The notes under the pieces: model-generated
Databases searched by the model: none
What the model was told of the DNA's origin: nothing
Seen by the model: the letters and a program-made list of their open reading frames with translations, nothing else
Translations under genes and position numbers: made by a program
Shown: positions 43,853 through 55,370 of the stretch, in pieces
Layout: each line of letters opens with the position of its first letter
Position numbering within the stretch: position 1 is the first letter of the stretch
Assembly: GCA_963681505.1 (NCBI GenBank)
Contig: OY811972.1
Span: 6,285,350 to 6,349,349, forward strand
DNA from: Eunapius fragilis
Lineage: Eukaryota; Porifera; Demospongiae; Spongillida; Spongillidae
DNA length: 64,000 bases
Reading direction: 5' to 3'

Positions 43853-44499
43853 TATTGTTCTGCTTGCTGAACACCCCAAGTATGTTAGAAGTAAGAAGAC
43901 ACCAGTGGCGGCAAGAAGGCCTTATTTAGATGTCATGCATGCAGGAATATGGCTGCGATGTACTGCAAAACATGAACACTGTGTATACCACACAACACCA
44001 ACGAATGGTGATTGCTGTGTGCAGCACCACATCTGCACGCAAGTCAAGGTGCATCAATTATCACCATGCATGGAGCAAGTATGTAATGCTTGTGCCAAGG
44101 GAATTGACACGTACATGTACCCAGACCAATAAATGGTTCCTTTCAATATTGCTTTCTGCTGTATCATTGATCACCCTGACGAAAATACTCTTAGAAAAGA
44201 CATAATATAGGTGTAATACAAGTATAGTAACATGAATATTGTGCACAATGAGGCTAAGATTGCATTGCTTTTTTCTAGCTGTACCTAAGAGGTAACCACA
44301 ATAAGGTCGTTGTGAATGTGCATGCATCAATCATAATTCTCATAAGGTAATTACAACTAATGACTATTTATATTTCATAAGATCATGGATACACCTTTTA
44401 GTGCAATTGTAATTATTAGATCTAGCTCTGAAGACTCAGAAAGTAGTGCTGAAGTTTGATAACTGGAGTTATCAAATCTTGATCAATCTATGATTAACG

Positions 44500-46020
44500 A
44501 CCACTGTAGTGTTCATGAATATAATGGATCAGTAATAGATGATGCTACGTGTACGTGTAGATTAGTTGATGTTATTGTGATTAGACATCACATTGTCCTT
44601 TAGCAATTTTTTCCCCTACATACAGTGTATATAGCACAACTAAAGGAAGTGGCCAACACACTGAACACTATGTCATGATCATAACAGTACATGACTACTA
44701 TTGATCGTTTTGTTTATTACCCAAGATTGTCTGTATAAAAAATAAGTTTGAAAAAAAAACAGAACTAGTGTACAGAACGGTAAAATCATAATAATAAGTA
44801 TAGAATACATAATACATTTAGACATACATGTATGGGGCAAAAACAATAATAATATTACACATTAAATAAAAATGATAATGACAAGAACTATTTAAGCATG
44901 ACGTTCAGGCAGAGATACTAGGTAACCCTGCTCCATCATCCATTCCAAATGCACTCCTCCAGATTGTCTGTATTTGTGTTTTCATTGATGTTTAATTTTG
45001 TTATAAATTTCGAATGATATTAATTTGGGTATAAAAAATCATGCATGGAATTCAAATACTTTCAGTATGAGTTGATTGGTTGTAATATAGTATAGGAGCA
45101 TGTGCAGAGGTGGATCTTGGATTCCAGGGGGGGGGGGGGAGTAAATTGAGTGGTTATGGCTACAAAGACCCGTTAGAGAGTATGGGATCATGGTCCCCAG
45201 CTCCCATGGACCATGCTTAACGCACATAAACTATCTGTGGAGAGCAGGAACTATATTAACTAACCCTTAGTACTGCATGGCACATATCTGCCACTCCAGT
45301 AACAATAATTAATATATGCCATTCTGCATTGGTACCTTGACACAGATAACTCACCTTATATTAACATTTACATAATAAGAGTTGTTTTATAACTTCTATC
45401 ACAGGTAACTATGATATTCAATATTACACTTATGGCTTTAACTGTTGTTTTTATTATAAAACCTATACATGTAGGGCCAGCTAGGACAGTTGGTAAACTC
45501 CATCTTGTGTTGTCAGCAAGGGTGGATCTGCATCAATTAATGCATAATATATATTTTAAAATTGTCTTGATTTTGTACAATAATGCGTGATTAATTGGAT
45601 TAATTTTATAGTGCAGTGAAAAAGACAACTCTAATTCGGAGTACTTTTTTGTACATTCTAGGATTCAATCAGAAAATATATATATACAAAATGACCACTG
45701 CAATTTCTACACGGTTATAATTATGCTGAAATATTCAAACGTTAAATGATATCTGTTCACAGATGCATGGGCAATTATTACACAAGAACTCAGAACCTAC
45801 AGTAAATGTATTGCAAAAATAGATTTGCGAACTCAAAGAAGGAAACGAGCGCATGATGTGTTATTATTGAAAGCAGGGTGGGAAGGAATAACAGCTTTTT
45901 GCCATGCATTGTAGAATACAAGCAAGTGGATGTGTAAAGAAGTTATTAAGGTTGTTGCCAGACAAAGTAATCAGAACAGTACACACTACACCATGCATAT
46001 GGGTAACTAGTACCTATATA
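44500..46020. other. Gene-free stretch
   Basis: AT-rich. At 45103-45135 the segment cagaggtggatcttggattc followed by a G run resembles a hAT-type terminus without a visible partner. Confidence 0.4.
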
Positions 46021-46024
46021 GGCA

Positions 46025-46330
46025 TTAGGTTATGAGATACAGAGGGAGTAGAGGTGCGTAGACGTGGTATGGTAAGTACTTGTTGGTACTGTCCAATAAT
46101 CGAATGTAATGTTCACGCATGTGCATACACTTAAATAACAGCAAACAGTATACTCCCACACCCCAGACCAGTTGGGAATAAACCGTTTGGGTAATTGTGG
46201 AACTTGCATGAGTTCTGAGCCTACGTGCCATCAACAGCTCTGCTGGACTATACCCACACCAGGGCATAGCAGTGGTTCTATAACTCAGCAGACTTAAATT
46301 TTCCCTCGGGTAGTTTCTTTAGTTGAGGAA
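46025..46330 (-). mobile_element. Gypsy-type integrase scrap
   Basis: Minus strand carries PWCGYSPAELLMARRLRT, the conserved segment near the end of the Ty3/gypsy integrase core. Short and isolated; an old retroelement fossil. Confidence 0.6.
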
Positions 46331-46339
46331 AAGGTTCAC

Positions 46340-47245
46340 CACATTCTCAGGAATATCAAATTAGAGGCAAGAATGAGTCTCTCTTGCTCTTGAACTGCAC
46401 CCTGGCAATGAGAATTAGGGGAGCAGCTCAACCAAATAACATTACTCGGGCATTGAGGGCCCGTGGTCTCCTACTGCTTGTAGTTTAGCCATCTTGGTCT
46501 TCTGCACCTTCATAGGGGCATCTCAACTAAATTAAGGCTGGGTACATTCATTTTACGCGCACGCCGCGTAGCACCCTGGAAACATAATTATGCAGCGCAC
46601 GTGCGCTAGAATCCTGTGACAAAATTATACCGCCATTTCTAGCTAGATCGATTCTATGCATAGCCAGAGCTTGTTATAGTCTGCGCTGGAGCCAGGTGAA
46701 CCTTTATACCGATTGAGTAAGCTTCATGATGGAAAATAACTTCTCTGCAGCTGGTTGCACGGACTCCGAAGATACAATCATCTCCACGAAGCAATCTGCA
46801 TGCGTACCGGGGGTATAGCCATATCAGACAATCTTATTCGGGATCTACTGTACAGACTATAGAAACGACTACACTACCCGAACATGGGAAGGAAATCACT
46901 TACTTGGAAAAAATAAGGTGATTACTTGCGTGTGGGCGGTAGGCATTTTGTTTAAGCGGGTGATCGAAGTGGCACTTTAAAAGCTGCAATTGTTTCTTTG
47001 ATGATTTAGCCAGCAACTAGGTATTAGAAACTAAGAAAGCCATTGTCGTTTGTATATTTCCCGTGGTTGCTTACTTTTTACAATAAACTCTCCTTTGTTA
47101 TGAAGGTGCCGGGTGTCTAACGCGTGTGTCTTCTATATTAAATAGCAAAGTGGTAGATTCATGCAATAGCCCACCATTTGACATAAAGTCTGTGCTTGGA
47201 GGCCCCAATGTATTACTGTCATGTAATATCTTACTGTATGTACAC
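46340..47245. other. Gene-free stretch
   Basis: No supported gene; possible further decay products of the retroelement at the left edge. Confidence 0.35.
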
Positions 47246-47252
47246 TTTGTTG

Positions 47253-47616
47253 TGCCTTTCATTTGGCCTACATGCAATGGACATGTTCTTCCTTGTTACC
47301 TGTGATGCATGTGTGTGTTGTGGAAGTACCAGTGCAAGAATGATAGAACTAGGGGTATTTAGGTGGGAGTACTGTGTCTGCTTGTGATAACCAGTTTGTG
47401 TATAACACAATGGATTTGCACAGCTTTATTTCAAAAGTACATGTGATAGAATCAATTGTATTAAAAACTATTTCATCTTCTTCCTCTATCATGACCTTTT
47501 TATGCTTCATAATCATCACCAGGCTCTGCAAGTGCAAGTGTGGGAGGAATGGCATCAACGCTGCATTCTTTATCACCAGCAATCCGCTCCTGTGCTGCCA
47601 CACACTGAACCTTCTG
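47253..47616 (-). pseudogene. Partial duplicate of the end of the 504-aa ORF
   Basis: Segment 47256-47395 matches 47716-47895 (gcctttcat.t.gcctacatgcaat, gttacctgtgat, gtaccagtg, ttaggtgggagtactgtg, ataaccagtttgt), and 47435-47610 matches 48258-48430 inside the large ORF (MKHKKVMIE.ED on the minus strand). The stretch between these, about 340 bp of the C-terminal coding region, is deleted. A tandem, internally deleted copy of the gene's 3' end. Confidence 0.75.
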
Positions 47617-47633
47617 TAGTGAGCGGCTGCACC

Positions 47634-47712
47634 ACACTTGCACACAACACCCCACTCACACACAACACCTCACTCGCACACAACACTCCCACTTGCAGAA
47701 ACACCCCCACTT
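47634..47712. repeat. Short tandem repeat (cacacaacacc.cact)
   Basis: Units cacacaacacc(c/t)cact(c/t) recur about four times between the partial duplicate and the downstream gene copy. Confidence 0.7.
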
Positions 47713-47930
47713 TGGTGTGCCTTTCATTTTGCCTACATGCAATAGAGGCATGTTCTGCCTTGTTACCTGTGATACATGTCTTACCTGTGATAAATGTGTG
47801 AGTTGTGCAAGTACCAGTGGAAAAATTATAGAACTATACGAGCAATTAGGTGGGAGTACTGTGACTGTGCTTGTGTGTGGAAGTAATAACCAGTTTGTAT
47901 TCTCAGTTCAAACACATATCATCATAACAC

Positions 47931-49445
47931 TCACATATCATCTTTCCATGTCTGTATCAGTTTAATAGCATATTTCTTCTTCTGAACCAAATCAGTCCAT
48001 GCTTCACAGTTATCATTTGTAGTAGGTGTATGTCCATGTTTAATATAAAAGTGCTTTTCAAAGTCAAATAGCTCATTTGTATAAAATCTTAATAACTTTA
48101 CCACTGTGATTTTGATTTGTTTTTGTAACATTTTGTACTTCTGTACATTTGTGTCATGTGGGGCATGCTTTTTTGTTTTCAGAAGTTTTCTTAAATGGTC
48201 GAACTCTTTGACCTGTTTTGTTTCCCCCGTACATTTTATGATGGCCTGGCACAGTTTTGTTTCAACAGTACATGTGATAGTATCCATTGTGGTAACATCT
48301 TCATCCTCTATCATGACCTTTTTATGCTTCATAGATGATGCCTCATCACCAGGCTCTGCAAGTGCAAGTGTGGAAGGAATGGCATCAACGCTGCTTTCTT
48401 TATCACCAACAATCTGCTCCTGTACTGCCACACATTGAACTTCTTCATTCAGAAATATATCCGGCGTTGTACAAGAGCCTTCTACAGTTCCAATGCAGTC
48501 CCCAGTTTGTGAGTAAACTTTTATTGATGATGCAGGTACTTCAATTTTTTCCTCCACTATCTTCATCCAGCATTGTTTTTGACGATCATGAACATCCTTT
48601 GTGGAAGAGTTGCGAAAATGCAGAAGGTGGGGGCCTTCTGGATGACATGGTGGATCAGAAAAGCCATCCTTGAAGACATATCCTCTTTCATCCACTATCC
48701 ACCAGACATTACCACATACTACAAAATGGCTGATTTTTTCTAGGTGGGCCTGCCAGCTATCAGCATATTTGATGGCAAACTCAAATGGAATAACAGTGCC
48801 ATCAAAATGAGGTAGGTCAAGTGCAGCCCTACTAACGATAGTTTCTTCATTCTGAAGTTTATGCTTGCTGTCGTTGTATTTTGCTTGCATACGAAGCATC
48901 ACCTGCTGAATAACATTGTCGGGGTGCCGATTTGTTGTATTTTCGGCAATTCGACGACACTGACCAAACATACGCTCTTGGTTTTCAGCATTGATAGAGC
49001 GAAGGCAAAGTAACTCATACTGTTCAGCTGCATGTTTACTGAGAGAATGAATATGCAATCCGAACAGTGTGTTACGCGATAGTGTAGGTGACTGAAATAA
49101 GTCGTAACATAACTGATGGTGTAGCCATGCATTGTTATATAGTTGTAGTAATAACTTTGCACATCTTTCCTTGTCAAAGGCATACATGACCTCCGAAATT
49201 CTTATCATTGATTGTAGAAGGACAGAAACTTTCCAGTTAATGTCCTTTGCATTGTGGACTATGATAAACACTTTAATCAAGGTACTTCTACAAATAGCAG
49301 CACTTTTTTTTTCTTTTTTTAAGCACATGTCTATGCACTCTGAGCATGCATTTTTTACTGCAGGTGGCAAGATCGCTGGCAATTCTTGAAAAAGGTTAAG
49401 CAAATTAATAAGCGGAATGCATTCTAGGGTAGTTCGCAAGTTCAA
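47931..49445 (-). CDS. 504-aa protein of unrecognised family, probably transposon-derived
   Basis: Longest intact frame in the window, intronless. The N-terminal half is helical (LINLLNLFQELPAILPP, KVSVLLQSMIRISEVMYAFD). Residues about 125-185 read FGLHIHSLSKHAAEQYELLC then INAENQERMFGQ and TTNRHPDNVI. This order (H..SL.kH...y.......EnqERmFg) recalls the last helix of RNase H-fold DDE transposases, where a Glu follows the conserved region; the middle (VCGNVWWIVDERGYVFKDG) and the Lys/Glu-rich C-terminus look like accessory domains. I cannot name the family. The intact frame, lack of introns and a decayed tandem copy of its 3' end just downstream suggest a recently active or selected element. 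The start is uncertain: the M given lies near 49445 and an N-terminal part in upstream exons could exist. Confidence 0.65.
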   Translation of the reverse strand: MNLRTTLECIPLINLLNLFQELPAILPPAVKNACSECIDMCLKKEKKSAAICRSTLIKVFIIVHNAKDINWKVSVLLQSMIRISEVMYAFDKERCAKLLLQLYNNAWLHHQLCYDLFQSPTLSRNTLFGLHIHSLSKHAAEQYELLCLRSINAENQERMFGQCRRIAENTTNRHPDNVIQQVMLRMQAKYNDSKHKLQNEETIVSRAALDLPHFDGTVIPFEFAIKYADSWQAHLEKISHFVVCGNVWWIVDERGYVFKDGFSDPPCHPEGPHLLHFRNSSTKDVHDRQKQCWMKIVEEKIEVPASSIKVYSQTGDCIGTVEGSCTTPDIFLNEEVQCVAVQEQIVGDKESSVDAIPSTLALAEPGDEASSMKHKKVMIEDEDVTTMDTITCTVETKLCQAIIKCTGETKQVKEFDHLRKLLKTKKHAPHDTNVQKYKMLQKQIKITVVKLLRFYTNELFDFEKHFYIKHGHTPTTNDNCEAWTDLVQKKKYAIKLIQTWKDDM

Positions 49446-49449
49446 CTAC

Positions 49450-50155
49450 ACATTGACATAGCACAATGCCATGTTACACACCGACCAAGTTTCCGCCTCA
49501 AGCGATTTTCCCTTGCCAAACATGGCTGAGCTCAAACTTCGGAATAGCTTTAACGCAACGTCCATTAAAACGTTGGAGTGGATATTAAGAATCCTCAGTT
49601 TGCCTTCTTTTTTTACATGTACAATTTAGTTGCTTTCATTGAAGTAATCTGAAAGAAAAAAAGACAAGCGTAACATGCATTTTCAAACTAATTTTAATTA
49701 CGTTACGGGGGGGGTCACGACCTTAATTGTGTTGAGATTGGGAGTTTGGCCTCAAGTAGAAGAGAGGCTTCTTGCCAGCTCTCGTTCTACCTCCCTTGCT
49801 TTAACCATGCCATCAGGTTCTATGGATGGGACAGTCATTTATCTGATTGATTTTAGTAGTTGTCTTACCGATAATTCTCTTTTTTGAGGGCTGATTGCTC
49901 TCTCCTTCATTGTCTGACATAATGTCAGCCCAGTAGAAGTACGCACAAGCGTACAAGGGGGCCAGCACATAGCAAAGCTCTAAATCACAGAGGAAAAAGG
50001 TCCTTGCACACACAAATACCTGTCCACACAAAGTCAGTACGGCCCAGTAGCCAGATAAAAATCGACAAAAAGGAAGTATCCATCTAGACCCTTCGATGGT
50101 GTTGGGCTTCCAGTGAATGGAATTAGTTAACACCTCGACTCAACCTTGCTTATTT
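49450..50155. other. No firmly supported gene
   Basis: The minus-strand frame around 49810-49925 reads MSDNEGESNQPSKKRIIGK, which could be the acidic-basic start of a protein (perhaps an upstream exon of the 504-aa ORF), but splice connections are not clear. Confidence 0.25.
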
Positions 50156-50159
50156 ACAA

Positions 50160-50830
50160 GGAGGACTGGTTCCCATGCAGTCCTTCACATTTGTTCCTCC
50201 TTTAGCAGCATGTTCAGTTGCTGCGTCTTCACCCCATGGCATCCTCGATAAACCATCTGCATTCCCATTTTTAGGTCCTTTGCTGTGTGTGACCGTAAAA
50301 TCAAAAGGCTGTAATGACAGACTCTAACAAGTTAGCCTTGAATTGCTGCCCTTCATCCATAGCAGTGCCCGGTGATTAGTCTCAACGGTGAACTGGCAGC
50401 CCATCAGATAGGATCGGAAGTGGGACATTGACACTTTAATAGCGAGGTACTCCTTTTCGATAGTAGAGTACCTCTCCTCTCGTTTTAGCAACTTTCTGCT
50501 ATAGTAGGCGACCAGATTATCACTGCTACTGTTTGTCTCTTTGGCTCAGCACAGCGTCCAATCCACGATCCAAAGCATTCATTTGTACATTGTACATTCT
50601 TCAGGTCCTCAAACGCCTGGTTGCACTTGTCAATCCATTACACTTGCATCAGAGCAGACTTCTTCGTCAAGTCTATTAATGGAGCGGCCAGTGATGCGAA
50701 GTTTGGAATGAAGTGCCAATTGTAGCCAGTTAGTCCCAAGAATGCATGCACGTGTGTCTTAGTAGCTGGAATGGGAAAGGTCAGCACAGCCTGCACCTTT
50801 GACGGTTCTGGGCGACAAGCCCACTACCAA
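50160..50830 (-). mobile_element. Ty3/gypsy pol fossil (RT end and RNase H)
   Basis: Minus strand carries pieces of a gypsy-type polymerase: the FLGLTGYNWHFIPNFASLAA-type segment after the RT domain and following RNase H region segments. Broken in several places; no LTRs seen. It abuts the pogo fragment at about 50880. Confidence 0.65.
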
Positions 50831-50884
50831 CCACATGGCCCAAATATGCACATGTCCCAAAACAACAATTTGACAGCTTTGCTG

Positions 50885-51420
50885 TCAGCCCCGCCCCCTT
50901 AAGTCTTTCCAACAGAGTTCTATTATGGCTAGTATGCTCCTCCCACAACTTGCTGGGTATAATTCTCTTAAGGCAGCTGAGAGGACCTTAGCAAAAATAG
51001 GTCTTTCAGCACCCACTTGTTTGTTTTCTACCCATTTAGCAGCGAGAGTTAGGCTATTTGCTATAGCCAACTGATAGGCAAGTTACGTATTTCCTTAGGT
51101 GAAAGGCCTTGATACATGCTAGAAGCTGTTAATATATATTCGACTAACTCCTGCATTCGGAAAAACTTGCCGACCGCTTTTATACCCAACAGTAAATAAA
51201 GACTCACCATTTTCTTCTAAAGCGTCTTCTCAGGTTAGTCGTTTACAATATTGCGACAAAGTTTGGTAGTTAATACCACACATCTTAGAAGCACTTCTGA
51301 TGGATGCATCGTTCTTTTTAACAAGGTCAATGGCTCTTACAATGTCTTCTTTAGAGTATGAACCTCTATCAGTCTTTCGAGTATAAGTTCGCACGATGGA
51401 AATATTTTCAAGCAGCTTCG
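50885..51420 (-). mobile_element. Pogo/Tigger transposase N-terminal fragment
   Basis: Minus strand carries the psq-type helix-turn-helix of pogo elements: RTYTRKTDRGSYSKEDIVRA then SIRSASKMCGINYQTLSQY (51240-51400). Further on come ELVEYILTASSMYQGLSPKE and NSLTLAAKWVENKQVG (the CENP-B/pogo second DNA-binding module). The frame changes at least once near 51070-51230, and the DDE core is absent because a retroelement fossil adjoins at 50.88 kb. Dead copy. Confidence 0.75.
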
Positions 51421-51834
51421 AAACAAATGGACATTCGGTCTGTGGTTTGTGCCTAATTACCCCAAGCCATCTTGTGTCAACTATCTCCTCTAAGGCCCAG
51501 AACACATAACTTTTTATAAAGGCTATTAAAAATACAATCTTGACATTGATCAATGGGAAGTTTAATCCATGCACATAACTTTGTACTAACTTATTTCATA
51601 TATTCTCTGTACCTAATTTTTGAAATTAGGTACATAGCCAATGGAAAAATTTTACTCAGAGGTATAATAAACACAAATTCAAATACAACGTCCGATAGAT
51701 GTGAGCAGCATTTCCACAAATTCATAGGTAGTCACTAAACTATAATACCTACATTTGACCTGTACATGTCCAATTGATGCTGTCACCCGCTACCAAGATA
51801 TAAATGCTTGACAACTAACCCGTGTGACTTTTAG

Positions 51835-52260
51835 CCCCGGTCTCCCCTACTACTGTGTTCGTTGGTCCATTTCTCTACAACACACTCCAACTGTTTCTCC
51901 CACTTTGGGGAATGATTAAAATATATAGTCAAATGTGTCATTTGAGTCAGCACCATTTGTATATTATTCTCTTTGTATGCTGATACATTTGAGAAGTTCA
52001 GAATGTGGGAAGCACAATGTGAATATACAGCCTTAGGATTTCCCTCAAGAATGCTCCCAGCTAAGCCTTTTTAAAAATTCCCCTCATATTTGATGTTCCA
52101 TCATAACATGGGCCACTTAAATCCATAAGATCAAGGTTACTTCTTTTGTAGAATTTCCCTATAGTATCAAACATCAAACAAAACTTCTCCTGTTATCCTG
52201 TTCACATCAATAAATCCCTGCTTAATGCAAACTCACCTTCATTGAAATGCAAACTTGAGG
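51835..52260 (-). mobile_element. hAT (ZMYM1-like) transposase fragment
   Basis: Minus strand shows DLSGPCYDGTSNMRGIFK, matching the family's C.GQ(G/C)YDGASNMSG motif, and then CFPHSELLKC corresponding to 'C.AHSLNL'. Other flanking residues fit in changing frames. Only ~130 codons remain. Confidence 0.65.
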
Positions 52261-52349
52261 GCTGTAAAGAGAAAAGAATGTAAAGTTAAAATTTAAAAAG
52301 ATATCTGTCTTTTGCTTACATGAAATCATCTTCATCAGCAGAGTAGGAG

Positions 52350-54355
52350 AAATTAGCAGCAACCTGTTCTCCATAAACGCAGCAGGTGGGAGGAATACAG
52401 TTGGTCTTTAAGAACAGAATTTGTTGTATTTAACAGTTTTGCATCTTGTCTTACTTGCTTTCTATGAGCATGTTCATCATCAAATAATTCAATACTTTTC
52501 TCATTCAATATTACATTTTCATCCCTGCTGCCCAATACCAGTTTTTCATCCAGGTTTCGACTTGAACCATTGCAATACTCTGTTTTTCTCTCATGAAAAG
52601 GTTGCAGTCTGCTTTCATTAATCTTGTTTGCAAGTTGTTTTCCATCACTCAATTTTCTGAGCCTGTGCAATCCTTTCTCATGATTGTTTACAATTGCATA
52701 AGGCCCTATCCACCGTTCATCTGTTTTACCTCCTGCCCTGCTTAAATTCCGCATGATTTTCACAAGCACAGGATCCCCTATCTGATATTTTTCAGGTGTT
52801 CATCGCTCATCATATAATTCTTTTTGCTTGTTCTGTGCTTTTTTAATGTTCACATCAACTTTAGAAAATAATTCTTCCTTAATCTTCTCAAGTTGCGTAG
52901 CATATGACTGCACTGTGTCATTCTCCACATGCAATTCATCTACTACTGATCCATCTTGATTGTGGTCAATCAGTTGAAGTTGCACAGGAAGCACTGCTTC
53001 TCTGCCATACATCAAATAAAATGGTGTAAACTTAGTTGAAGCATGGACACTGGTGCGATAGGAGAACAATATAGATTCAATGTGCTCATCCCAATCATCC
53101 TGTTCAGTATTGATATACTTTACTATAGCTTTGGTTAAGGTTTGATTCATTCTTTCATCCAGTCCATTCGTTTGGGGGTGATAGGCACTAGATACCTGGT
53201 GTTCAACACCTGCTATTTCAAAAAGCTTTTCGTTGAGGGAATAAACAAATTCACGGCCTTGGTCTGAAATGCAAACATGAAAGCAACCAAGCCGTGTAAT
53301 AAGAGACAGAAGAAAGTGTGCTACATCTTCAGCTGATTTTGTTGAAAGGGCTTGAACCTCTGGCCACTTGGAAAAATAGTCAACGCATGTAGCAAGATAT
53401 CTAATAATAAAATCAGGTCATGACTTGTAATATAAATTATGCCATTTAAGTACCTGAATTTGTATATGAAGCATTATTAAAATGCTATTATTAACAACAG
53501 CTTAGACTATTTCTGCAATGGCAAAGGTATTGTCACTGATGTAGCATTGGCATAACAGTAAAAGACACTAACTTATTGTGGTCTTTGTGTCTGAAGAAGA
53601 AACATATTTGGGTGTCTTGTGCTATTCTTGTATACTCATGAATGAACTGGTTTTACTCAGCAGGCACAGTGGCAATAATAGCTGCAAACGTGGTTTGGGT
53701 GAAGCTATCAAGCATGCATAACAGTATTTTGTACACAAACAACCTACTAGTAGCTGAATGCACGAAATAAATAGAGCATACCTATTTTCTCTGCTTTTAA
53801 GTTTAAGAGGGCCTACAAGATCGATCCCAATTTGATGCCAGACTTCGGTCTTAACGGGAATTGGATGTAGCACAGCGGTCTCCTTAAACATCTTAGGAGG
53901 GTCTTTGGCACTGTTCACACATGTTAACATACACCTTAATATGCTTGGTCATATCGCGCCAATAAAACCGCGAACAGCTAGATTTTCTGAAGAGTCTTGT
54001 TGTGTCCAAAATGTCCACCGCCTTTTAGGAACATGTGAAACCGGTAAAAATAAGTCGCGACTGTTAAACCCAAAAGAGTAAAAATCAATAGCATCGTGAC
54101 TCACCTAACTTCTGATCGTGACATGACGTGATCACCTTCATTTGACTCTCTTTATCTACGATCCACTGCTTTGGTGTTGAGTCTGCCGATCTTCAGTAAA
54201 ATAGAGCAAGCCGTCTCTTAACACAAAACTGCATGCTCTCCTGCGAATTGCTCGCTTGTCATTTTTGGTAGCATTTGGACTATACTTGCTGTCCTTGAGA
54301 TATCTGTAGATATCGTTGTACAATTGAATCTCTTTCTGCTCTGTCATTCGCACTT
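52350..54355 (-). mobile_element. Integrase-bearing element 1 (KRBA2/Ginger- or gypsy-like)
   Basis: Minus strand, N to C: an N-terminal helical region (54160-54350, LYNDIYRYLKDSKYSP, KRAIRRRACSFVLRDGLLYF), the entry to the catalytic core (53760-53930, EVWHQIGIDLVGPL), core segments (about 53220-53400), the late core (52800-53150, FSYRTSVHASTKFTPFYLMY) and a GPY/F-like module (52640-52770, DERWIGPYAIV). The blocks are separated by short gaps, some with GT-AG borders, so the family may use introns, as KRBA2-like sponge genes do. A few breaks are present. No LTRs were recognised, so I cannot decide between an LTR retroelement and a Ginger-type DNA transposon; treated here as a fossil. Confidence 0.65.
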
Positions 54356-54359
54356 AGAA

Positions 54360-55080
54360 TTTGTCAAACGCTGTTCATCCATGAGAGAAATGAGGTGTTA
54401 TACGGTATACTAATACAAAGAAATCTTAGAACCGCCAAGTGTTTGCGTCTTGCAGTCGAGTCGGTTGGTGAGATCTAGCATCCTAAAGCAGCGCGTGTCT
54501 AACCCACTAATGATGAAACATCTATACGAGGGGGGACACGCTATCCTAAAGGTGGACAACGTATATAGGATAGGGTGTCCGCAGAGGGACAGCCTATCCG
54601 GGGGGACAAGCTATGCTGTTACACCGGCTCGGAATAGTAGAAAGTAACACCTCGGAACTGTAGACTTTTATTTAGGTGGATGTCCCATAATTCGGTAACG
54701 CGGGCTGCAGAGTGGCAACCGCTTAAGTTAACTGTCAGGATTCTGATTAAGAGAGCAGTGTAAACTTCGTAAAATTGTTTATTTTCCGATACCTCAGCTC
54801 AGCTATTAATAATATTATTGTAAATCGTTAATAAAGGCCCAGCTGTTTACGGTAGCATGGAACGCATACAGGCACTATCCCCAAGTTCCTCTCAGTCTCT
54901 GCTTAACGTTGATGCGGTAGGTAAACAGATTTATGTGTGCTCACAGTGTAGTATGATAGTAGTTGTTACATGTAGTGTGAACTTAATGTGGCGCTGCAGG
55001 TGCGTGCGTCTATAGTATGCCGCTTGTAGATCTTCAAACATTCAAACCTGCGCTAGAAGTACAGATTGGTCTTACCTCTG
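54360..55080. other. Gene-free stretch with G-rich inverted units
   Basis: At 54525-54615 the units ggggacacgctatcct, tataggatagggtgtcc and ggacagcctatcc recur in both orientations, suggesting the end of a small foldback element. No gene. Confidence 0.35.
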
Positions 55081-55132
55081 TGTGTGTGCGTGTGTGTTCG
55101 TGTGCATGCGTGTGTGTGTGTGTGTGTGTGTG
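55080..55132. repeat. (TG)n microsatellite, interrupted
   Basis: TG/GT dinucleotides with a few substitutions; the longest pure run is at about 55109-55132. Confidence 0.9.
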
Positions 55133-55208
55133 CCTGCTCACGCGGGCATATCAGCACGTATATTTGTGTTGTCACTGCAAGAAAAGTATGGTTATTCTAA
55201 GTTATCTA

Positions 55209-55369
55209 GGCTTGAGAAACTTGGGATAAACTCACAAAAGTTACCCTAAATCTTGTATAACTGCACAACTACAGTTATCTGATCTATGAATGTGATTTTG
55301 TGGTAGTTGTGCAGAGTTATACTGGATTTAGGGTAACTTTTGTGAGTTTATCCCAAGTTTCTCCAGCCA
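55209..55369. mobile_element. 161-bp foldback MITE
   Basis: gagaaacttgggataaactc, acaaaagttaccctaaat and ataactgcacaact in the left arm are mirrored by the right arm (agttgtgcagagttatac to aagtttctc). The loop is about 30 bp. No gene. Confidence 0.85.
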
Positions 55370-55370
55370 T

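Larger units (their letters stand above)
43199..44493. mobile_element. 1.3-kb piggyBac-like element with TTAA target sites
   Basis: TTAA flanks both ends (43195-43198 and 44494-44497), the piggyBac-specific target. The left end CCATACATTGATCAATGATAAC and right end (complement) TCATAGATTGATCAAGATTTG are imperfect inverted repeats, followed on both sides by a gataac..gttatc palindrome. The plus-strand ORF inside is shorter than a full piggyBac transposase, so this is an internally deleted derivative. Confidence 0.7.

Noticed and set aside
46700-46990. Possible THAP-like zinc finger
   Set aside because: A few residues suggested it, but the C2CH spacing is not met in any frame.
49813-50133. 106-aa cysteine/tryptophan-rich ORF
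   Set aside because: Most of the frame lacks protein character; only a short MSDNEGE.. part might be coding and its splice connections are unclear.
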